DNA from: a virus
Direction: 5' to 3' (one strand)
Virus record (IMG/VR): IMGVR_UViG_3300025127_000009
Location: 62,001 to 126,000 of that record
DNA: 64,000 bases
The notes below the pieces were generated by a model. It did no database searches, was not told where the DNA came from, and was given only the letters and a program-made list of their open reading frames with translations. Positions 1 through 9,405 of this stretch are shown piece after piece (positions within the stretch are counted from its first letter, which is position 1; the number at the start of each line of letters is the position of its first letter). Both the position numbers and the translations under genes were made by a program.

Positions 1-2644
1 CTGAGGGTGGTAATCCCATATTTTTCAAAGTGTCTGCTGTCTTTTCGTATAGACTTGCTTTTTCTTCAGCGTTAGCAAAAGGATTGTCTTCATTCTTTTT
101 GTTGATATCAGATAAGGCCATCGCACCAAATTTTAGTAAATCAGCACAATCAGGTAACCTTATAGAATCTAAAATCATTTTAATAAGTGCGCACAAAAAT
201 GCCATAATCATATCTGCTATCAGAATTTTTATTTGAGGTATTATAAACTGTAATGGGTCAAAAGATGGCATCTTTGGAAGTTTTGGTAGTTTCCAATTAA
301 ACTCAAAATTCCAAGGACCTATCATTGGAACACACTTTAAAAAGTCACAAAGTATATAAGACATGTTCCATCTATTTAAAAACTGATTCCACATCTCTTC
401 TATGTCGCAAGGAATCTTGCCAAAATCAGGAACTAAATCTGCTGTCACAATTGATCCGCCTTTTTGTTCGAAAAAAGTAGATTCCATAAGTGAATTTACG
501 TTTCCTTCAAGCAACTTTGCAGCCTCTTCAAATTCCTGAGCGGCTGTTAGTAAACTTCCAGGATCAAAATTTATTTTTAAATCAACTAGAGGTTCTGTCT
601 TTTGATTAAAACTAAAAGATATTATTGGCCAATGATATTTGGCAAAAAACTCAACCGCAGGAGAAGATATTAATTCAACACAAGGATTAACAGTAGCCAC
701 CTCGCTTGCCATCTCATCAAGCGATACTAAATAGCCCATAATTGTCGGTGAAGTAAAAGGCTCCTCACTATTAAAACTTGGTATACCAGTTGTTAGTTCT
801 TCGACCTCTCCAGATGAATGTAGATAGTTTATTTTAATAATTCGATATCCAACAATGGTGCCGAAGGTTGGACCCTGTTTTGGTCGCTCATCTAGGTTTG
901 GAGACAAGTCTTCGTTTTCTGGTATTGATGCTGGAATATTTTTTCTAACCGGTGCAAAGAATATCTCTATTTTGTCACTTGAAAGAGGGCTTACAAGTAT
1001 AGAATAACCATTTGCTGCCATAAAACCACCAAGCGCTACTTGAACTGCTGCGAGTCTGTCTGCTTCGCTTTCAGGGTTAAAGTACGGTGTAATTGCATCT
1101 TTAGGCTTTTTGAAAGGAGACGCTTTTTCTACTCTAGGTTTATTTTTTAGTCTGAATTCTTTAATATCTGGCGCGAATGCCCTTATCTTTTCTGAAACAG
1201 CCAGTATGTTTGGTACAAAATTGCTTAACTTGTACGTAACCCTCACTGGATTTGAAAGCGCCAATTGCATTCTTTTTGATGCCATATCTGCTGCTTGGGA
1301 TGCTGCCCAGGCATCGTTACCAGGACCACCAAAAAACCCTCCTCTTCCAGATGTTGCGTCGGCCCAAGCATTTTTTAATGCATTTTTTCCAGCCTGTTCC
1401 AGTTTTCTCTTTTGACCTTTAGCCCACTTATCAACAGAGTCTTTAAATCTTCCAGCACCATCCCTCAAAAAGTCGCTTGTAAAAGGTTTTTTTAAGTCAT
1501 TAACTATAAAATCTTTGGCCTTGTTGAACCCATCTTCTGCCTCGTCTAAAGCATTACCAATTGCTTCATAGGTTGCTGGGTCTGCTAAGTTTACAGTGCC
1601 TCCAAGACGCCCTCTTTTGCCACCCCTTATTAAATCAAAAAGATCTCTTCTTATTGAAATCTTAATAGAATAAGTTGAACTAGGCCTAAAAGTTGGGTAC
1701 ATGATTTCTGTTACTGATGCAAATATCGGGGTAGCACCTGGCGTAAGATCTTGTCCAAAGAGAACATCAATCTTTTCTCCGTTTAACTGTTCGTTTAAAT
1801 CCATCCTATCCACCGTAAAGGTGAATCTCTGATTTTGCCTAAACCTATCTGATCTGTTTTGATATTGAACTATTTTTTCATACTGTTTTCTTTCATAATC
1901 TCCATCGTCACCTATTAGTTCATATAAGGCGTCCAGCCCCTCTGTACGTGGCGCTCCATCAACAACCCAAGTTGTATCTTTGCCATAAAAATCAAAAACA
2001 TTCAACACAGCCTCGCGAAACAATCCGCCCAACTGACTTTTTATATGAGAATCATCAGTCTGTGTCCCTTGTGGTCTTCTTACTTTTGTCACATAAGCGT
2101 ATTCCACAAACCTTCCTACAATCTTTGGAGGTTCTTGTTTTTCACCGGTCGTTTCAAAAGCCCGGTGCGCCATATTTAATTCTGTTTCTGCTAGTTTTTG
2201 AAACTCTGGAGATTCTAACAATTGCTTTGCTGCTTGCATGAATCCATTATCTAACATAACAAGGTAAGTTGGCTCTCCAAATTGTCCCTGTTCTGTAATA
2301 AACTCTCCTGGTGCGTCTATTCTAAGGTCTCCAATTCTTGCGCCACCAAGAGGATTTTCAAAACCTTCAATTGTCCACCCTGCTTTTTCGTAAATTTCGT
2401 CTCTATGATTCTGTTGCCATCTTCGCAGTGCTGTTTCAGTTATAATATCAAAAGTGGAATTAACCTCAGTAATAGAGCCAAGGCCCAAATAATACTTGAG
2501 TATTTGAATTATTAACCCACTAGGGCCTCTTTTCGGGTCGATTACCTGTTCTCTTCTGATTGGCAACTCAAAAGTAAATTCGGTGGCCTGTGTGCCTCCT
2601 TCAAAATTGTAATCATAAACTATAACGTATTTTTTCTTACTCAT
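1..2644 (-). CDS. Large virion structural protein, partial (C-terminus beyond left edge)
   Basis: An open frame of at least 881 codons begins at ATG 2642-2644 and runs off the left edge without a stop. I do not recognise a named family. The N-terminal ~110 residues look like a small globular domain. A TALRRWQQNHRD stretch there resembles the helix of peptidoglycan-binding-like domains, though this is weak. The middle is lysine/alanine rich, and the part near the edge is hydrophobic with cysteines (LIADMIMAFLCALIKMIL). It sits 6 bp from another large protein and 2 kb from a virion amidase, so a tail or baseplate role is inferred, not shown. Confidence 0.75.
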   Translation of the reverse strand, partial: MSKKKYVIVYDYNFEGGTQATEFTFELPIRREQVIDPKRGPSGLIIQILKYYLGLGSITEVNSTFDIITETALRRWQQNHRDEIYEKAGWTIEGFENPLGGARIGDLRIDAPGEFITEQGQFGEPTYLVMLDNGFMQAAKQLLESPEFQKLAETELNMAHRAFETTGEKQEPPKIVGRFVEYAYVTKVRRPQGTQTDDSHIKSQLGGLFREAVLNVFDFYGKDTTWVVDGAPRTEGLDALYELIGDDGDYERKQYEKIVQYQNRSDRFRQNQRFTFTVDRMDLNEQLNGEKIDVLFGQDLTPGATPIFASVTEIMYPTFRPSSTYSIKISIRRDLFDLIRGGKRGRLGGTVNLADPATYEAIGNALDEAEDGFNKAKDFIVNDLKKPFTSDFLRDGAGRFKDSVDKWAKGQKRKLEQAGKNALKNAWADATSGRGGFFGGPGNDAWAASQAADMASKRMQLALSNPVRVTYKLSNFVPNILAVSEKIRAFAPDIKEFRLKNKPRVEKASPFKKPKDAITPYFNPESEADRLAAVQVALGGFMAANGYSILVSPLSSDKIEIFFAPVRKNIPASIPENEDLSPNLDERPKQGPTFGTIVGYRIIKINYLHSSGEVEELTTGIPSFNSEEPFTSPTIMGYLVSLDEMASEVATVNPCVELISSPAVEFFAKYHWPIISFSFNQKTEPLVDLKINFDPGSLLTAAQEFEEAAKLLEGNVNSLMESTFFEQKGGSIVTADLVPDFGKIPCDIEEMWNQFLNRWNMSYILCDFLKCVPMIGPWNFEFNWKLPKLPKMPSFDPLQFIIPQIKILIADMIMAFLCALIKMILDSIRLPDCADLLKFGAMALSDINKKNEDNPFANAEEKASLYEKTADTLKNMGLPPS

Positions 2645-2650
2645 AATAAA

Positions 2651-4450
2651 CTAATTTAAATTGTTATAAGAACTTCTTATAGAAAGTTCACCACCTGCAT
2701 CTAAGTAGGTTTTTGATATAGTTTCTAGTTGCCACTTTTCCGCAAACGTAGAAAAAGCATCCAAAGATATAAGTTTTGTTAAAGATGATATACAAACAGG
2801 CAATGCAGTTGGAGAAGGCATAGTTGGCGCTCCTGGTGGAAAACTCTGTGGGTGGAAGTGTGTTGCCAAAGCCATATCAACTTCTGCCAAATTCATTATA
2901 ACAGAAGAAAGCGTTCCTATCGTTTTGTCTAAGGCATCTGACATTTCTCTCAACATCTCTACAAGATTGTTTCCTAAAATCATTGGTTGTAAATTGCTAT
3001 CATCATTACCTGCGATCAGGTCAATTCCGCGAGCATTTCTAGAACTAGTGCCACCTTGAGAATTAGGTAGTTGAGGGTGATGTGTTACTAGTTTTATCCC
3101 TGAGTCTCTGGCGATAATTCGAATTGCATCTGACTTCATCGCAATTGCGGACCTTGCTTTCATGTTTCCCACTACACCGTCTGCCAAACTAAAGTTAGAA
3201 TCTACATCTGTTTTTTGAGATATATAAATTCTAGCCGCATCACAAACCTGCTTTCCATCGCCATTAAGTGCATATCCAAATATAGGAGATGCTTTTACCA
3301 AGTTACCTTCTCTGTCATGGGATTGAGGGAATGGAGACATTCTTCCTACCACTATATCTATTGCACCCGCTTGAGTGTGACCTAAACCAGGCCCATATCC
3401 AGTTGAAATACCTGCAGGGCGATCTCGCCCTAAGACTATCCATGTGTTGTTTTTGCCACTTACGACCACATCAGACGAAATCTTTTTAAATTCTGGAACA
3501 GGCTCTGGGCAAGGCCTGTCCAAAAGTCCTGAGTTAGATGCTAATTGTGCTCTATCTAGTTCACCCCCCAGCATGCCTGATCTATCAATATTGGCTTTTT
3601 CTGTGGTTGTTGTCTCTACTGGTGCTGTTCCTGGTTTATCCGCAGGCGATCCCACATCACTTGATTTAAAATCTACACTACCTAACCCTAAATTGTTAGG
3701 ATTTAAACCGTCAGGTAAGCCCAAGTCTGCTTTCGCTGCATCAAGTATGGAGCCTGCATCGGAAATAACATTTCCCACATCAGGTGTAGATGATGCTCCG
3801 CTAGGAATATTTCCTTCGGGACTTGAAGTATTTTCGGTCTCCAATCCAAGACTCTTACCTCTGTCTGATAAGATAGATTCTTTTGAGCCTTGCGTTAAAT
3901 CTAATGGAGTTGGTTCAGGTGCAGGATATGTTTCAAGACCACCCTGACCATAAAATAAATTATTCCCGCGCAATTGCTCTAGAAAACTTTGCGTCTCATT
4001 TGCGTTTGTGGGCCTATCTGGCATACGAGTGCCGGAATACGGTCTTTGCTCCGTTGTATTAAATGTTGGTGCTGGACTTGCTTCAGATCTGGTGATACTA
4101 CCTAAAATTCTTATTTGCAAATTATTTGTAGAGGCAGCCCATTCATCATACTGTTCTTTATTGTCAAACGTTAATTCTTCTAATTCCTCCCCAGTATCTG
4201 CATTTATAACTTTAACTATATATGTTGAGTCTGTTGGTGTACCAGTTCTTTCTATTCCTGCGCTTCTAGGGGTGGGTGGATTTTCACCATATTCTGGTTG
4301 TTTAATCTCTCGACCATCACCTTGATTGTCTAATTTTAAACTTTGTCTCGGGGGATCAATCCTTGGCGCGATATTAGTTCCTGACGGTGCTAACGATTGC
4401 GTGTGCGTGGGCTTTAATCTAACTAATGCTAATCTATTAATATCTACCAT
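2651..4450 (-). CDS. Putative virion structural (baseplate/tail) protein, 599 aa
   Basis: The first ~320 residues are low-complexity, proline, serine and glycine rich (PAPEPTPLDL, PGTAPVETTTTE), typical of an extended linker. A compact domain follows from about residue 330, with ISTGYGPGLGHTQAGAIDIVVG and MKARSAIAMKSDAIRIIAR; it looks like a beta-rich structural domain. No enzyme motif is seen. ATG is preceded by GGTAAC. It lies between the 1-2644 protein and the amidase gene. The function as a virion part is inferred from size, composition and neighbours. Confidence 0.6.
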   Translation of the reverse strand: MVDINRLALVRLKPTHTQSLAPSGTNIAPRIDPPRQSLKLDNQGDGREIKQPEYGENPPTPRSAGIERTGTPTDSTYIVKVINADTGEELEELTFDNKEQYDEWAASTNNLQIRILGSITRSEASPAPTFNTTEQRPYSGTRMPDRPTNANETQSFLEQLRGNNLFYGQGGLETYPAPEPTPLDLTQGSKESILSDRGKSLGLETENTSSPEGNIPSGASSTPDVGNVISDAGSILDAAKADLGLPDGLNPNNLGLGSVDFKSSDVGSPADKPGTAPVETTTTEKANIDRSGMLGGELDRAQLASNSGLLDRPCPEPVPEFKKISSDVVVSGKNNTWIVLGRDRPAGISTGYGPGLGHTQAGAIDIVVGRMSPFPQSHDREGNLVKASPIFGYALNGDGKQVCDAARIYISQKTDVDSNFSLADGVVGNMKARSAIAMKSDAIRIIARDSGIKLVTHHPQLPNSQGGTSSRNARGIDLIAGNDDSNLQPMILGNNLVEMLREMSDALDKTIGTLSSVIMNLAEVDMALATHFHPQSFPPGAPTMPSPTALPVCISSLTKLISLDAFSTFAEKWQLETISKTYLDAGGELSIRSSYNNLN

Positions 4451-4474
4451 ATCAAGTTACCAAAACTTACTTCA

Positions 4475-4482
4475 TAATTATA
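4475..4482 (-). promoter_or_regulatory. Candidate late promoter box TATAATTA
   Basis: Minus-strand TATAATTA about 25 bp upstream of the 4450 start, with no recognisable -35. The same octamer type recurs in other gaps of the left 45 kb, where a gp55-like sigma is encoded. Confidence 0.4.
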
Positions 4483-4488
4483 AACCAT

Positions 4489-5961
4489 TTACTTTTTAGT
4501 TTTGTTAATATTAACAAACGGTCTCCACTTGCCACCAACAGACTGAAAATCATAATCATCTGTTGGGTATTGATCTTTGACCTGGGTTGAAATTAACCTT
4601 TCTGGATCGTCACTACCAAGAGGATTACTCAATCCTAAGCCCAATCTAGCAAAATCGAAATTATATCTCAAATCTACTCTGTTTCTCTGTACCATCCAGT
4701 GATGAATTATATGTTGGTTGTCCATAGGTATTCCTCTTCTGGAACATATGTCGCCTATCAAAGAGCCCAGTGCAGAGTATTGAGCGTTTGTATACATGCC
4801 TTCACCACCATATTTTCTATTTCCAGAGCGTGTATCCATAGCAGCCTGAAGGTCTATACCTATAGACCGCATGTTTATACTATTAGGATTCCAGGGCTGA
4901 TCGTTGTCTCCTGCTGCATGACTTACAGAATACGCTTCGGGAGTAAGCGCGTACACTGTTCCTTCCTTTGTTACATAATAGTGGCTACCTATATTAGATC
5001 TCCCTATAGATTTTCTACTTTGATCGACAAAAGAACGAACTGCGCTTTCACCAGATCTCCAACCATAACCTCCGTCATGTAACACAATTAAATCATATGA
5101 AAATCGAGCGGGCTTTTTCATTCGTCTGGCTGTTTGTCCATAATAAGTCATGTCAGAATTTAAAAAGACACCATCATCCAACTCTCCGTTATCTCCACCA
5201 GTAATAGAGGGAAAGTTACCCATTCTTTGAACCAACCCACCAGGTGAGCCTGCGCCACCAGCACCAAAACCGCCGAGTCCGCCAAAGCCACCTCCGCGTC
5301 CAACGGCTCCGATACCAAGACCACCAAGACCGCCGCCTGGTGCACCACTAGAGCCCGGAGAATGCGGAGGGGGAAAAGCAGCCTTTGCGCCAACCGCCGC
5401 TGCGCTAGGCTTAGTGCTATTAGATGCTGATGAATTTTTTGCATCGTCTGCAAAACTTTCTATGAAGCCAAAATTTGTACCTTTAAATTTAACTCTAGCA
5501 ACTTGACCAGTGCGATAAATGTTAGCCGCAGAAACAGAACCTTGATCAAATATTTCGTAAAATCTACTGAGCATTGTAAAAGGTACCATTTCAGGATCTA
5601 ACATAGACAAAGATCCTCCTTCCGCTACCCCATAATGAAGAACCACTGCCACATTTTCTAAATTTCTTGCCTCTTTTCGAATATCGCCCTGCGCTGACAT
5701 GATGATTCCTGCTATTTTTGGATCTGGGATGTTGTGAATACCCTCAAAAGCAAATGATTTAAATATAAGTGCCCTTCTCTCTCCTGATATACCATCGTCT
5801 TCTCTTTGGCCTTTTGCCATCTCGCTGGTCAAAGATGTAAGCGCTGATATAGGCTTTTCATTATCATCAACTACTATTGAATTAAAATTTAATTTTGAAT
5901 CATTAGAATCAATGTCAAAGAATCTTCTTACAACTCTGTCTGATGGCTTTTCTGCTGGCAT
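4489..5961 (-). CDS. Virion-associated N-acetylmuramoyl-L-alanine amidase fusion
   Basis: 490 aa. Residues ~1-175 form an unrecognised N-terminal domain, ~185-250 a glycine-rich hinge (GGLGGLGIGAVGRGGG), and ~290-460 an amidase_2/PGRP-like domain. Visible landmarks are LIVLHDGG (first His, likely Zn ligand), SHYYVTKEGTVYAL, SVSHAAG and IIHHWMVQRNRVDL (second His). The usual R-x-DPG ending is altered to RVDLRYNFD, so zinc coordination may differ. It would cleave the stem peptide from peptidoglycan. Fusion to a long N-terminal part and its place among structural genes suggest a tail-borne wall-piercing enzyme rather than a free endolysin. Start: GGAGGATTAGGT precedes ATG. Confidence 0.8.
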   Translation of the reverse strand: MPAEKPSDRVVRRFFDIDSNDSKLNFNSIVVDDNEKPISALTSLTSEMAKGQREDDGISGERRALIFKSFAFEGIHNIPDPKIAGIIMSAQGDIRKEARNLENVAVVLHYGVAEGGSLSMLDPEMVPFTMLSRFYEIFDQGSVSAANIYRTGQVARVKFKGTNFGFIESFADDAKNSSASNSTKPSAAAVGAKAAFPPPHSPGSSGAPGGGLGGLGIGAVGRGGGFGGLGGFGAGGAGSPGGLVQRMGNFPSITGGDNGELDDGVFLNSDMTYYGQTARRMKKPARFSYDLIVLHDGGYGWRSGESAVRSFVDQSRKSIGRSNIGSHYYVTKEGTVYALTPEAYSVSHAAGDNDQPWNPNSINMRSIGIDLQAAMDTRSGNRKYGGEGMYTNAQYSALGSLIGDICSRRGIPMDNQHIIHHWMVQRNRVDLRYNFDFARLGLGLSNPLGSDDPERLISTQVKDQYPTDDYDFQSVGGKWRPFVNINKTKK

Positions 5962-5963
5962 AC

Positions 5964-6260
5964 CTAATCCTCCGAATGTGAATTTATCATATCGAACAAT
6001 TCATCTCGTTCTTCGTCTGATATGGAAGTATCTTCTTGAGTTGCTGTTTTTTTATGGACTAATGTTGCAATTTTAACTAGTTGTTCGTTTGACCTTTGAA
6101 GGGTTTCTAAATATTTTGCCGCAACAATTCCGACCTCTCTGTGTCTGTCATCGCCAATTTGCATATACTTCATCAAACTCATTAGAAGAGTTTTTGTAGC
6201 GGCTCTATCTTCTTTGACGTTTCTAGTTGCTTCTGAAATTAGATCTTTTACATCTGACAT
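5964..6260 (-). CDS. Small helical protein of unknown function, 98 aa
   Basis: Charged, almost entirely helical sequence (DLISEATRNVKEDRAATKTL; KYLETLQRSNEQLVKIATL) ending in an acidic tail DELFDMINSHSED. It ends 2 bp before the amidase start and follows the sigma factor gene. I do not recognise the family. Its place between sigma factor and structural genes would fit a small packaging or assembly protein, but that is only positional. Confidence 0.6.
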   Translation of the reverse strand: MSDVKDLISEATRNVKEDRAATKTLLMSLMKYMQIGDDRHREVGIVAAKYLETLQRSNEQLVKIATLVHKKTATQEDTSISDEERDELFDMINSHSED

Positions 6261-6274
6261 ATAGTAATTATGAA

Positions 6275-6979
6275 TTAATTTAATTTATCACCGCGATCAT
6301 ATTTTATAATAAAATACTTATACCGTTCTCTCATTTTATTCAGGGTGTTGACAATTTGCTTTGTTTTAAGTCCGGTAATTTCTCTGAGATACAAATAGAC
6401 AGCCTTTTTGTTCAAAATATCAATCTTATCAACATTGTCTAATAAAATTTTTACAGCGGCTAGTACTTTTTTTTCATTCTCTTTAACAAAGAGGTTCGAA
6501 TCCTGCCATCGCTCTACTTCATTTTTTAAAGAAAGCCAGAACTCTTCTCTAGATCTTTTTTGTAAATAAGTATAATCAGTGTAAACCAATCTTTCATGCA
6601 TATTTTCATGAACTATATCATCATAAGGGATCTCTCTTTTTGTTCTTGTGGAATTCTTTTTAAATTTGTGTATAAACCAATGTTTCGTAATTACTGAAAA
6701 ATAGGAAAAAGCCTTTGACCCTCGGTTGGGGTCGTATTTGCTTAATATTGTTGTTAACCAAACTTTACAATCTTCTTTCAAAATATCAATGTTTGGGATA
6801 TTTGTAAACTTGTAAGTATAAATAATTTTATCTACCATCTCACTGAAAGCAGGCTGGATAAATTCAATGTACAGTTCTTCTCTCTTTTTTGAGCAATCGG
6901 TAAGACAATATTCCACTATCGCTTCTTCATGTACGCTGGTAAAATAATAATTCTTTTTTGCTTTTTTATCTCTGGGCAT
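6275..6979 (-). CDS. gp55-like RNA polymerase sigma factor for late genes
   Basis: 234 aa, about the size of T4 gp55. The segment around residues 60-115 resembles sigma-70 region 2: DILKEDCKVWLTTILSKYDP, NRGSKAFSYFSVITKHWFIH, then basic KFKKNSTRTKRE. The C-terminal half is charged and helical with no clear region 4, as expected for phage late sigmas that read only a -10 element. In T4 such a protein works with a sliding clamp coactivator; no clamp is in this window. It fits the isolated TATAATTW boxes seen in the left half. SD GGAAGAAG precedes ATG; the start overlaps the upstream gene by 14 bp. Confidence 0.75.
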   Translation of the reverse strand: MPRDKKAKKNYYFTSVHEEAIVEYCLTDCSKKREELYIEFIQPAFSEMVDKIIYTYKFTNIPNIDILKEDCKVWLTTILSKYDPNRGSKAFSYFSVITKHWFIHKFKKNSTRTKREIPYDDIVHENMHERLVYTDYTYLQKRSREEFWLSLKNEVERWQDSNLFVKENEKKVLAAVKILLDNVDKIDILNKKAVYLYLREITGLKTKQIVNTLNKMRERYKYFIIKYDRGDKLN

Positions 6980-7271
6980 CTTCTTCCATCACTGGCTCCT
7001 CCTCCGAAGCCAAAGTTAATAAATCTTCATGTGCCTCTATTTCCTCCAGCACTTCTTTTGAATGAGCGATCATTGCCTGAAGTGTTTGATCTCCATAAAA
7101 CATTTCTGACTCATGTATTAGTTCTACATGCTCTCTAAACTTAGATAAGATTTCTTGCAAAGTGCCCAAGTTTACAGATACAATGTATAACTTTCGAGCA
7201 GCCATGCCAGCGTATACAAGCAAAAACAAATTTGCTAACAGAGAGGCAGACAATATTGCTGTTTCATACAT
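6966..7271 (-). CDS. Small membrane-anchored protein, 101 aa
   Basis: One N-terminal membrane segment (ILSASLLANLFLLVYAGMAA) followed by a helical, acidic domain likely facing the cytoplasm or forming a coiled coil. No family recognised. Its ATG overlaps the stop of the upstream gene as TAATG, implying translational coupling. Confidence 0.6.
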   Translation of the reverse strand: MYETAILSASLLANLFLLVYAGMAARKLYIVSVNLGTLQEILSKFREHVELIHESEMFYGDQTLQAMIAHSKEVLEEIEAHEDLLTLASEEEPVMEEDAQR

Positions 7272-7522
7272 TATCTGTAAGATTCCTTGAGTTTTTGTTT
7301 CTCTTTTTTAAGTTCTGCTTTAGAATCTTCAATATGCTTTTTAACAATATCACCTGTTTTTTCCTTAAAGTTATCTTTGTCTACTTTTTTACTGATATTG
7401 GGTACAATTTTACCTATTTTGTTTGACTCACAATATATACAATTCTCTTGCGAATCATTCATACCTATAAAAACCTCAAAACGTTTTCCACAAGAAAAAC
7501 ACTCATAATCGTAAAGTGGCAC
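7271..7522 (-). CDS. FmdB-family zinc ribbon protein
   Basis: 83 aa from a GTG start at 7520-7522. The sequence begins VPLYDYECFSCGKRFEVF, the hallmark of FmdB-type ribbons, with CFSC and CIYC as the zinc ligands, then a lysine/glutamate-rich tail. The GTG is chosen because family members start at MPxYxY, GGAAG lies 8 nt upstream, and a longer version would overlap the next gene by 47 bp. Role unknown; a DNA- or protein-binding regulator is possible. Confidence 0.75.
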   Translation of the reverse strand: MPLYDYECFSCGKRFEVFIGMNDSQENCIYCESNKIGKIVPNISKKVDKDNFKEKTGDIVKKHIEDSKAELKKEKQKLKESYR

Positions 7523-7523
7523 G

Positions 7524-7754
7524 TTAATCACTTCCAACTGTATTTTCTGATTCTTCGATGTCATATTCATCTTCTTCGTTATCAGGTGTAACGGGCGAAT
7601 TTTGAATTACAGGCGGGTTTTGTACAACAACTTCCTCTTTGTCGTTTAAAACTAAATCAAACTCCTTCAAAATAGGCACAATGTCTACTTGGTGCATTAA
7701 AGAGTTTTGAAGTGCCAGCATTATGGCTCCTAGTGCCTGATCAGATAATTTCAT
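7524..7754 (-). CDS. Small acidic protein of unknown function, 76 aa
   Basis: Helical N-terminus (LSDQALGAIMLALQNSLMHQ) then a disordered proline/acidic tail (NEEDEYDIEESENTVGSD). In many T4-like phages a short protein of this shape is conserved, but I cannot name it. Spacing to both neighbours is a few bases. Confidence 0.55.
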   Translation of the reverse strand: MKLSDQALGAIMLALQNSLMHQVDIVPILKEFDLVLNDKEEVVVQNPPVIQNSPVTPDNEEDEYDIEESENTVGSD

Positions 7755-7758
7755 TATA

Positions 7759-8301
7759 TTAGTCCTCCGGGTGTGTATGTTTAAAAATAAAACTTATTAG
7801 TTTTCTAATAGATTCTTCAACACTTTCTTCATTTGTGTTAATTATAAGATCCGCATTAGATGGTTTTTCATATGGATCTGATATACCTGTAAAATTACGT
7901 ATTTTATTCGGATCATCATCTGGCAATAGAGCCCTTTTGTATAAACCTTTAGGGTCGCGTCCCACAAGAGTGTCTAGGTCACAATCTACAAAAACTGTTT
8001 TTGCCAACGAATTGTTCTCTAGAACTTCTTTTCTAATATCATCATAGGGGTTGATGGCAGACATGATGCAAATAACATTATTTCTAGAAAGTACTTTACC
8101 AACAAATGAAAGTCTTCTGATATTTGTGTTTCGATCTTCTTTTGAAAAACCTAAATCTTTACACAAACCCTCTCTGTACTCATCGCCGTCTATAACCTCT
8201 ACGTTATAACCCATCTCTTTGAGTGTTCTTTGCACTCCAAAACCAATAGTTGATTTTCCTGCTCCACTTAAACCAGTCATTTGAATAAAAATTCCTTTCA
8301 T
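7759..8301 (-). CDS. cysC: Adenylylsulfate (APS) kinase
   Basis: 180 aa. Phosphorylates APS to PAPS, the sulfate donor for sulfotransferases. P-loop TGLSGAGKST at residues 9-18, DGDEYR at 38-43, FSKEDRNTNIRR at 52-63 and DPKGLYKRA all match APS kinase. Full length for the family, no ATP-sulfurylase domain attached. The ATG at 8299-8301 overlaps the upstream stop (TGATG). It sits one gene from a sulfotransferase, so the phage appears to make PAPS for its own glycan sulfation rather than for sulfur assimilation. Confidence 0.93.
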   Translation of the reverse strand: MKGIFIQMTGLSGAGKSTIGFGVQRTLKEMGYNVEVIDGDEYREGLCKDLGFSKEDRNTNIRRLSFVGKVLSRNNVICIMSAINPYDDIRKEVLENNSLAKTVFVDCDLDTLVGRDPKGLYKRALLPDDDPNKIRNFTGISDPYEKPSNADLIINTNEESVEESIRKLISFIFKHTHPED

Positions 8302-8708
8302 CACACAGACTCCATTAAATGTTTTCTAACTAGATCATGAATGGAAGGATCGACATTTTCTTTCCAGGCGTCACTGTTTTCAACAATCTGATTTCTTATA
8401 CTAGTTGCTGAAATGAAGCCGACATTTTGAGGTGGTACGTGTTCATTAATTTCATATCCGACGCCACGTCCGTAGTTCACACTTTCAATATCAGGAATTC
8501 TAATTACCTGCACTTGCTCAGTATTGCCATAAACTTGCTGTATCATATTGATTGTCTGGTCTGTACTAAATGGATTTTTTGCATCAGGGGGAATATCTCT
8601 AACTGCTATTAACACTGGTATCTCTTTTGCTAACTTTTGATCTATCAACCACTTATGACCATTGTGAAAGGGTTGCCAGCGTCCTATAAACAATGCTTTT
8701 TTAACCAT
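8301..8708 (-). CDS. HxGH-type nucleotidyltransferase (NadM/cytidylyltransferase-like)
   Basis: 135 aa. FIGRWQPFHNGH (HxGH at 15-18) and ISATSIR near residue 100 are the signature motifs of the nucleotidylyltransferase superfamily that includes NMN adenylyltransferase, cytidylyltransferases and ATP sulfurylase. Size is closest to NadM-like enzymes. It is wedged between APS kinase and a sulfotransferase, so a role in sulfate activation or in activating a glycan precursor is possible. Substrate cannot be told from sequence. Confidence 0.75.
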   Translation of the reverse strand: MVKKALFIGRWQPFHNGHKWLIDQKLAKEIPVLIAVRDIPPDAKNPFSTDQTINMIQQVYGNTEQVQVIRIPDIESVNYGRGVGYEINEHVPPQNVGFISATSIRNQIVENSDAWKENVDPSIHDLVRKHLMESV

Positions 8709-9405
8709 TTGCTACTTCCTCCTTCATGTATCCTAAGGTTTTAAGGCAAGATTCAAATGCCGGTATTTCAAATTCATCACATATTTCTTTATAAGCATTC
8801 AAGTCTTTTCCTATAGACTGTGTACCTAATTTTCTTTTGCCATAATTTTGCTTTGCAGACTCATCACCTGCTCTGGCCAAAACAGAAACATTCCATTCAA
8901 AAACCCAATCTTCAACATAATCGGGGTAATTTTTAAAACTGTGTTCTGATTCTAAACCAAATCTTTGCTCTATTTCGTTCTGTATTCTGCCCGGATATTT
9001 AATTAGATCTTCATACCTAACCTCTAAATCTATTACATCTTTAAACATTCCTCTTTGCCTAATCGATTCAATCCAGCGACGAGGTTTTACCCATTTACCA
9101 TCAGACAAAACAACATCTCTGCCATCTCGTACAACATTTATAATTGCTACACTTTCTTTTTTAATTGTATTGTGTTGCTCTTCAAAATTAGGCATCAAAA
9201 CATTACTTAACAAGGCAGGCGGGTGCCTTTTGCCGACGACGAAAGGTTTGTCGCTCTTATATTTAATAAAATCTTCAAAAGACAATTCATGCCCATCAAA
9301 TCCTTTCTTATAAAGAACATCCATATTCTTAAATGCATAAAACATTCTCAATAATAGTGTTGTACCAGACTTTGCACAGCCTGTAATAAAAATTTTCTTA
9401 CTCAT
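8701..9405 (-). CDS. PAPS-dependent sulfotransferase
   Basis: 234 aa. The 5'-phosphosulfate loop GCAKSGTTLLL at residues 9-19 and the 3'-phosphate motif INVVRDGRDVVLSDG define a sulfotransferase. Start at ATG 9403-9405, which overlaps the upstream TAA (TAATG) and has GGGAGA 4-5 nt before it. PAPS would come from the APS kinase two genes downstream. The likely acceptor is a sugar made by the adjoining glycosyltransferases; this is inference from context. Confidence 0.88.
   Translation of the reverse strand: MSKKIFITGCAKSGTTLLLRMFYAFKNMDVLYKKGFDGHELSFEDFIKYKSDKPFVVGKRHPPALLSNVLMPNFEEQHNTIKKESVAIINVVRDGRDVVLSDGKWVKPRRWIESIRQRGMFKDVIDLEVRYEDLIKYPGRIQNEIEQRFGLESEHSFKNYPDYVEDWVFEWNVSVLARAGDESAKQNYGKRKLGTQSIGKDLNAYKEICDEFEIPAFESCLKTLGYMKEEVANG

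Noticed and set aside
4699-5082. Plus-strand frame opposite the amidase gene
   Set aside because: Antisense to a clearly conserved domain, no ribosome site, tyrosine/serine-rich shadow composition.
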